DNA of 64,000 nucleotides from NCBI RefSeq assembly GCF_000687165.1, contig NZ_JMKU01000022.1, positions 1 to 64,000 on the forward strand. The letters run 5' to 3'. Below the pieces are notes generated by a model. That model did not search any database and was not told the origin of the DNA. It saw only the letters and a program-made list of their open reading frames with translations. A program made the position numbers and the translations under genes. Positions 59,094 to 64,000 of the stretch are shown here, piece by piece; the stretch's first letter is position 1, and each line of letters begins with the position of its first letter. The DNA is from Paracidovorax oryzae ATCC 19882. Its GTDB lineage: Bacteria; Pseudomonadota; Gammaproteobacteria; Burkholderiales; Burkholderiaceae_C.

Positions 59094-60902
59094 TCAGCCG
59101 CCGGCCATGATGTCCTGCCAGGCCCGCTCCGCCGCCAGCACGGTGGCGCATTGCACTGTGTGCGCGAACCGGAATGCATCCCCGTGGATGGTTTCGTCGG
59201 GAAACTCGGTGATGAGCGTGACCGGGGCCCCGCGCTGCACCTCGGAGCGGGTGCAGGCCGTGCCGTGGATGAGCTCGAACGGCAGGGCACCGGCATGGCG
59301 CTCGTAGAGAGCGATCTGCGCTGCGTTGAATTCCTCCAGCCCGTGCACCTTGCCGAGTTCCGCGGCCACGTGTTCCAGCAGCGCCCCGGCACGCGCCTCC
59401 CAACCCGCGTGGTAGCGGAGAATCAGGAAAAAGCCTTTGGGAATGGTCCAGAGATCGAAGCCGCGGGGCACATAGCCGGTCAGCGGGCGCGTCCACTCGT
59501 GGGCAGGGTAGCCGTGCAGGTTGAGGTGCAGTTGCGCGCCCGAGAGGGCCAGGCCCTGCTCGAGCGCCTGCCGTTCGTACCACGGGGCGCTCTCGCGCCA
59601 TTCCAGGTCGTCGCCCAGCGCGGTGTAGCGTGCAGCATGGTGCATATGGTGGGGATGGTGCGCTCCCAGTTCCCGGTGCAGCGCGTAGCCGTCGGGATTC
59701 TTCAGGGGCAGCAGCGCGAAATGCGCTCCCGTCTGAGCCGCCAGCGCGTGGCCCGCCCGCAGCGCGCCCACCACGCCCGATGTCTCGTTGGCATGCTGTC
59801 CGCCGCTCACGAAGACCGGAGCCCGGCTGCCGCGCAGGTAGCGCCCCCACACGCCGCGTCCCTGGCGCGAGTGCGCGCCGAAAGGCTCGCCGCCCAGTTG
59901 CTCCAGTTCCTGCGCGATGCGCGCGGGCGCGGGGCTCCTGTCGAGATCCTCGAGGGCCTGCCCGGTGTCCGTGTCCGGCCACGCGGCGGCATCCTGTGCG
60001 GCGGTGTCGAAAGGCCGCACCTCCACCCGCACCCGCGGCGGGGCTCCGGGAGCGCAGGGGCGCACATCCGGCACGAGCTGTCCCGGCTGCAGAAGCCGGC
60101 TGCCCTGGGCGCGGCCCGAGTGCCGCTGGAACAGCTCGAGCAGCCCGAAGTACAGGTCCTCGTGCAGCGCCTCGAAAGTGCTGATGCACTCGTTGGGCAC
60201 ATTCAGCGGGCATTCGTAGCCCGGCAGGTCCACGCGCAGGTCCAGCCGCTCGAAGTAGGGCTCCTGCCGCGGCCACGGATGGGATTCCACGGCCTGCACG
60301 GCACGCCAGAACAGGCACTCGAACTCCGTTGCGTGCGCGGTGTCCAGGAGATCGCCCGCACCTTCCGAGCGGCCTGCGCGCAGCCAGCCGGTGGCGCAGA
60401 GCTGCGGCGTGCCCAGCACATCGGGCCGCACGTGGTTGGGTGCGAACACCCGGTGCACATGCGTCGCCCCGCCGGCGAACGCCAGCGTCACTTCGTAGTG
60501 GAGATCGCTTCCACCCGCTTCGAATGCCATTTCGCAGCCCGGAACCAGTGCGGCCAGCGGATAGGCTTCCAGGCGGAAACGCTGTGCGCCTGCATCGGGA
60601 TGCACTGGATAACGCACCCGGGCGCTCACCGGCCGCTCTCTGCCGCAGCAGGCGGGCAGTTCTTCGATGAACCAGTGCACGAGCGGCTTGTAGGCGCTGC
60701 GCAGCCGTGCCTGCACGCCGGTCTCCGCCAGGCGCTGTTCGGCCGCGCGCCTGGCGGAGGCGCCTTCGAAGAGCCAGCCTTCCACGAAGCAGCCGCGCCA
60801 GCCGGGAGCGGTGAAGCGCTCGACCCATTCATCGAGGGTGCGGGGCTCGGTGGCATCGAGCAGCAGGAGCGTTCGGGGCGTGTCCGGGTGGGCGGTGTGC
60901 AT
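59094..60902 (-). CDS. M14-family zinc carboxypeptidase-like protein
   Basis: The 602-residue protein has a C-terminal peptidase M14 domain with zinc ligands His370 and Glu373 in [10 protein letters not shown] and His463 in [12 protein letters not shown]. The N-terminal ~350 residues are not recognised and could be a substrate-binding region. No signal peptide is visible, so it is likely cytoplasmic. GTG 60951-60953 gives a 17-residue extension; ATG 60900-60902 is used. It is divergent from the oxoprolinase-type gene with 128 bp between. Confidence 0.72.
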   Translation of the reverse strand: MHTAHPDTPRTLLLLDATEPRTLDEWVERFTAPGWRGCFVEGWLFEGASARRAAEQRLAETGVQARLRSAYKPLVHWFIEELPACCGRERPVSARVRYPVHPDAGAQRFRLEAYPLAALVPGCEMAFEAGGSDLHYEVTLAFAGGATHVHRVFAPNHVRPDVLGTPQLCATGWLRAGRSEGAGDLLDTAHATEFECLFWRAVQAVESHPWPRQEPYFERLDLRVDLPGYECPLNVPNECISTFEALHEDLYFGLLELFQRHSGRAQGSRLLQPGQLVPDVRPCAPGAPPRVRVEVRPFDTAAQDAAAWPDTDTGQALEDLDRSPAPARIAQELEQLGGEPFGAHSRQGRGVWGRYLRGSRAPVFVSGGQHANETSGVVGALRAGHALAAQTGAHFALLPLKNPDGYALHRELGAHHPHHMHHAARYTALGDDLEWRESAPWYERQALEQGLALSGAQLHLNLHGYPAHEWTRPLTGYVPRGFDLWTIPKGFFLILRYHAGWEARAGALLEHVAAELGKVHGLEEFNAAQIALYERHAGALPFELIHGTACTRSEVQRGAPVTLITEFPDETIHGDAFRFAHTVQCATVLAAERAWQDIMAGG

Positions 60903-61030
60903 GGGAGGGGCGAAGATTCGGTGGCTGGCTGGACGGTGGCCGATGCGGGTCACCCCTACATTATGGGAACCGGCGGACAGGCGCGCATGCGCGTCAGCCC
61001 GCAGAACGCAATTCCGGAAGAGGACGCGAC

Positions 61031-64000
61031 ATGGCAGTAAACAGCTGGCAGTTCTGGGTGGACCGCGGTGGCACTTTCACCGATATCGTCGGGCGGGGGC
61101 CGGACGGTTCGCTGGCCACGCACAAGCTGCTGTCGGAAAACCCGGAGCACTACCGCGATGCGGCCGTGGCTGGCATTCGCCATCTGCTCGGGTTGCCGGC
61201 CGGCGCGCCGGTCACGCGCGACCGGGTGGAGTGCGTGAAGATGGGCACGACGGTGGCGACCAACGCGCTGCTGGAGCGCAAGGGCGAGCCCACGCTGCTG
61301 GTGACCACGCGCGGCTTCCGCGACGCGCTGCGTATCGCCTACCAGCACCGGCCGCGCCTCTTCGACCGGCACATCGTGCTGCCCGAGCTGCTCTACGACC
61401 GCGTCATCGAGGCCCAGGAACGCGTCGGTGCCCACGGCGAGGTCGAGCAGCCGCTGGACGAGGCGCACCTGCGCGAGCGCCTCTGGGCGGCGTACGACGC
61501 GGGACTGCGCAGCGTGGCCATCGTGTTCATGCACGGATGGCGCTTCACCGCCCACGAGGCTGCCGCGGCACGGCTCGCGCGCGAGGCCGGCTTCACGCAG
61601 GTGAGTACCTCGCATGCCACCAGCCCGCTGATGAAATTCGTCAGCCGCGGCGACACCACGGTGGTGGACGCCTACCTTTCGCCCATCCTCCGGCGCTATG
61701 TGGAGCAGGTCGCGGCCGAGATGCCGGGCGTGCCCCTTTATTTCATGCAGTCGTCCGGCGGGCTTGCCGATGCGCGCCGCTTCCAGGGCAAGGACGCGAT
61801 CCTTTCCGGCCCGGCGGGCGGCATCGTGGGCATGGCACGCACCGCCGTGGCGGCCGGCTTCGACCGGGTGATCGGGTTCGACATGGGCGGCACCTCCACC
61901 GACGTGAGCCATTTCGCGGGCGAGTTCGAGCGGGAGTTCGAGACGCAGGTGGCCGGCGTGCGCATGCGTGCACCCATGATGGGCATCCATACCGTGGCCT
62001 CGGGAGGTGGCTCATTGCTGGACTACGATGGCGCGCGCTTCCGCGTGGGCCCCGAGAGCGCCGGCGCGCATCCGGGCCCGGCCTGCTACCGGCGCGGCGG
62101 CCCGCTGGCAGTGACCGATGCCAACGTCATGGTGGGCAAGATCCAGCCCGCGCACTTTCCCCAGGTGTTCGGTCCGTCCGGCGACATGGCGCTCGACGCG
62201 GACGTGGTGCGTGAGCGCTTCGGCGAATGGGCCGCCCGCACGGGCCGGCCACCCGAGGACGTGGCGCACGGCTTCATCCGGATCGCGGTGCAGCAGATGG
62301 CCAACGCCATCAAGAAGATCTCGGTCGCGCGCGGCTACGACATCACCGCGTACACGCTGCAGTGCTTCGGCGGGGCGGGCGGACAGCATGCGTGCCTGGT
62401 GGCCGACGCGCTGGGCATGCAGCGCGTCTTCGTGCATCCGCTGGCCGGCGTGCTGTCGGCCTATGGCATGGGTCTGGCAGACCAGAGCGTGATCCGCGAG
62501 CAGGCGCTGGAAGTGCCGCTGGATCCGCAGGAGTGGCCGTCAGTGGAAGCAGCCCTGGCGTTGCTGGCCGCCCGCGCGCAGGAGGAACTGCACGCCCAGG
62601 GGCCGGGCGTGCAGGCGGGTGCGCCCTGCATGCTGCGCAGGATGCACGTGCGCTATGCCGGGTCGGACACCGCCCTGGCCGTTCCCTTCGGCAGTCCGGC
62701 GGAGGTGCGGGCCGCGTTCGAGGCCTCCTACCGGCAGCGTTTCGCCTTCCTCATGGCGGGCCGGGCAATGGTGGTGGAGGCCGTGTCGGTGGAAGCCGTC
62801 GCACCCGGCGAAGCGCCGGCCGAGAGCCTGCACCCGCTCCATCCGCCGCGCGAGGTGCCGCGCCGCAGCACGGTGCGCGTCTATACCGAAGGCACCGACG
62901 GCGGTGCGCGCTGGCACGAGGCGGCTCTGGTCGTGCGCGACGACATGCGCCCGGGCGACGTGCTGCAGGGCCCGGCCATCATCGCGGAGCGCACCTCCAC
63001 CACCGTGGTGGAGCCGGGCTGGGAGGTCCGCCTCACCGCGCAGGACCATCTCGTACTGGAGCGCCGCGTGGCCCGCGCGGAGCGCCATGCGGCGGGCACC
63101 ACGGTGGACCCGGTGCTGCTGGAGGTCTTCAACAACCTGTTCATGAACATTGCCGAGCAGATGGGGCTGCAACTGCAGAACACTGCCCATTCGGTCAACA
63201 TCAAGGAGCGCCTGGACTTCTCCTGCGCACTGTTCGATGCCGAAGGCCATCTCATCGCCAACGCGCCCCACATGCCCGTGCACCTGGGCAGCATGGGCGA
63301 AAGCATCCGTACGGTGATCGCGCGCAACGCCGGCCGCATGCGGCCCGGCGACGTGTACGTGCTGAACGACCCCTACCACGGCGGCACGCACCTGCCGGAC
63401 ATCACCGTGATCACGCCCGTGTACCTGGAGGAGGGTGCGAAGGCGGAGGCCGCCCGCCCCTCTTTCTACGTGGGCAGCCGGGGCCACCACGCCGACGTGG
63501 GCGGTGCCACGCCGGGGTCGATGCCGCCTTTTTCCGCGCGCATCGAGGAAGAGGGCGTGCAGATCGACAATGTCCTGCTGGTGGAGGGCGGCGTGCTGCG
63601 CGAGGCCGGGATGCTCGCCCTGTTGTCCGGCGGCGAATACCCCGCCCGCAACCCGCAGCAGAACCTCGCCGACCTGAAGGCGCAGATCGCCGCCAACGAA
63701 AAGGGCGCGCAGGAACTGCGCAGGATGGTCGCGCAGTTCGACTTGCCCGTCGTGCAGGCCTATATGGGCCATGTGCAGGACAACGCGGAGGAATCGGTGC
63801 GGCGGGCCATCGGGCGGCTGGCCGCGCGCGTTCCCGAGGGCGCCTACGCGCTGGCACTCGACAACGGCGCCTGCATACAGGTCGCGGTGCGCATCGATGC
63901 CGCGCAGCGCAGTGCGGTGATCGACTTCACCGGCACTTCGCCGCAGCAGCCGAACAACTTCAACGCGCCTACCGCGGTGTGCATGGCGGCGGTGCTGTAC
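61031..64000 (+). CDS. Fused hydantoinase A/B, 5-oxoprolinase-like, 5' part
   Basis: The 990 visible residues run from [20 protein letters not shown] to the window edge with no stop. The first ~680 residues are the HyuA half (ATP-grasp-like actin fold: [66 protein letters not shown]). The HyuB half begins about residue 700 ([54 protein letters not shown]). The single-chain form is that of ATP-dependent 5-oxoprolinase (about 1200-1300 residues), so some 200-300 residues lie outside. Its partner substrate is unproven. Confidence 0.9.
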   Translation, partial: MAVNSWQFWVDRGGTFTDIVGRGPDGSLATHKLLSENPEHYRDAAVAGIRHLLGLPAGAPVTRDRVECVKMGTTVATNALLERKGEPTLLVTTRGFRDALRIAYQHRPRLFDRHIVLPELLYDRVIEAQERVGAHGEVEQPLDEAHLRERLWAAYDAGLRSVAIVFMHGWRFTAHEAAAARLAREAGFTQVSTSHATSPLMKFVSRGDTTVVDAYLSPILRRYVEQVAAEMPGVPLYFMQSSGGLADARRFQGKDAILSGPAGGIVGMARTAVAAGFDRVIGFDMGGTSTDVSHFAGEFEREFETQVAGVRMRAPMMGIHTVASGGGSLLDYDGARFRVGPESAGAHPGPACYRRGGPLAVTDANVMVGKIQPAHFPQVFGPSGDMALDADVVRERFGEWAARTGRPPEDVAHGFIRIAVQQMANAIKKISVARGYDITAYTLQCFGGAGGQHACLVADALGMQRVFVHPLAGVLSAYGMGLADQSVIREQALEVPLDPQEWPSVEAALALLAARAQEELHAQGPGVQAGAPCMLRRMHVRYAGSDTALAVPFGSPAEVRAAFEASYRQRFAFLMAGRAMVVEAVSVEAVAPGEAPAESLHPLHPPREVPRRSTVRVYTEGTDGGARWHEAALVVRDDMRPGDVLQGPAIIAERTSTTVVEPGWEVRLTAQDHLVLERRVARAERHAAGTTVDPVLLEVFNNLFMNIAEQMGLQLQNTAHSVNIKERLDFSCALFDAEGHLIANAPHMPVHLGSMGESIRTVIARNAGRMRPGDVYVLNDPYHGGTHLPDITVITPVYLEEGAKAEAARPSFYVGSRGHHADVGGATPGSMPPFSARIEEEGVQIDNVLLVEGGVLREAGMLALLSGGEYPARNPQQNLADLKAQIAANEKGAQELRRMVAQFDLPVVQAYMGHVQDNAEESVRRAIGRLAARVPEGAYALALDNGACIQVAVRIDAAQRSAVIDFTGTSPQQPNNFNAPTAVCMAAVLY

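Overview
The window is GC-rich, densely packed chromosomal DNA from a betaproteobacterium. The gene content (cydDCABX operon, several Bug-type solute-binding proteins, bifunctional PutA with divergent Lrp, phasin with PhaR-type operators, RlmD, HemP) fits the Comamonadaceae, probably Acidovorax or Paracidovorax. That assignment is inference from gene content; no rRNA or tRNA is present. No CRISPR array or prophage is seen. The only recognisable mobile element is an IS5-family element cut by the left edge.

Layout. 1-360: end of an IS5-type insertion with a CTAA target duplication. 0.4-4.8 kb: an Rrf2 regulator with a thioredoxin-reductase-like flavoprotein and a methyltransferase, a trypsin-fold protein, a cold-shock protein and a NudK-type Nudix hydrolase. 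4.9-12.6 kb: the cytochrome bd operon in the order DUF2946-cydD-cydC-cydA-cydB-cydX, facing a GbsR/MarR-type regulator across an intergenic region with palindromic, AT-rich sites. 12.7-18.7 kb: a YtcJ-like amidohydrolase, a secreted protein of unknown function, a PAS-GGDEF protein and an IclR regulator.

18.7-27.0 kb is the most interesting stretch. A sigma-54 activator of the XylR/DmpR class (aromatic-sensing V4R domain) lies between two operons that each have a -24/-12 element. On one side are a glutathione transferase and three tandem Bug solute-binding proteins. On the other are a benzaldehyde/vanillin-dehydrogenase-like ALDH and a coniferyl-alcohol-dehydrogenase-like SDR. I read this as one regulon for uptake and oxidation of a lignin-type aromatic alcohol.

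27.1-33.1 kb: a TonB receptor plus ABC importer operon (receptor, ATPase, binding protein, FecCD permease) and a DUF2325 gene behind a Fur box. 33.1-41.6 kb: putA/lrp, small exported proteins, rlmD, a lipoprotein and a Bax-inhibitor-1 membrane protein. 41.8-45.0 kb: an iron/heme block (HbpS/GlcG-like protein, hemP, exbD, exbB, tonB, bfd), with a Fur box at hemP and a promoter-embedded palindrome at bfd. 45.1-54 kb: phasin with two PhaR-type sites, a thioesterase, a gamma-glutamyltransferase lipoprotein, pncB, a hydroxyacid reductase, rmuC and an MFS transporter. 53.8-55.5 kb: a Ser/Thr-rich protein that may be a type III effector, and a LOG-family gene. 55.5-64 kb: crcB, a TRAP transporter (dctM, dctQ, dctP), an M14 peptidase, and a fused hydantoinase/5-oxoprolinase-type gene that runs off the right edge.

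Two copies of a roughly 93-bp non-coding repeat lie 10 kb apart, each beside a Fur-box gene.
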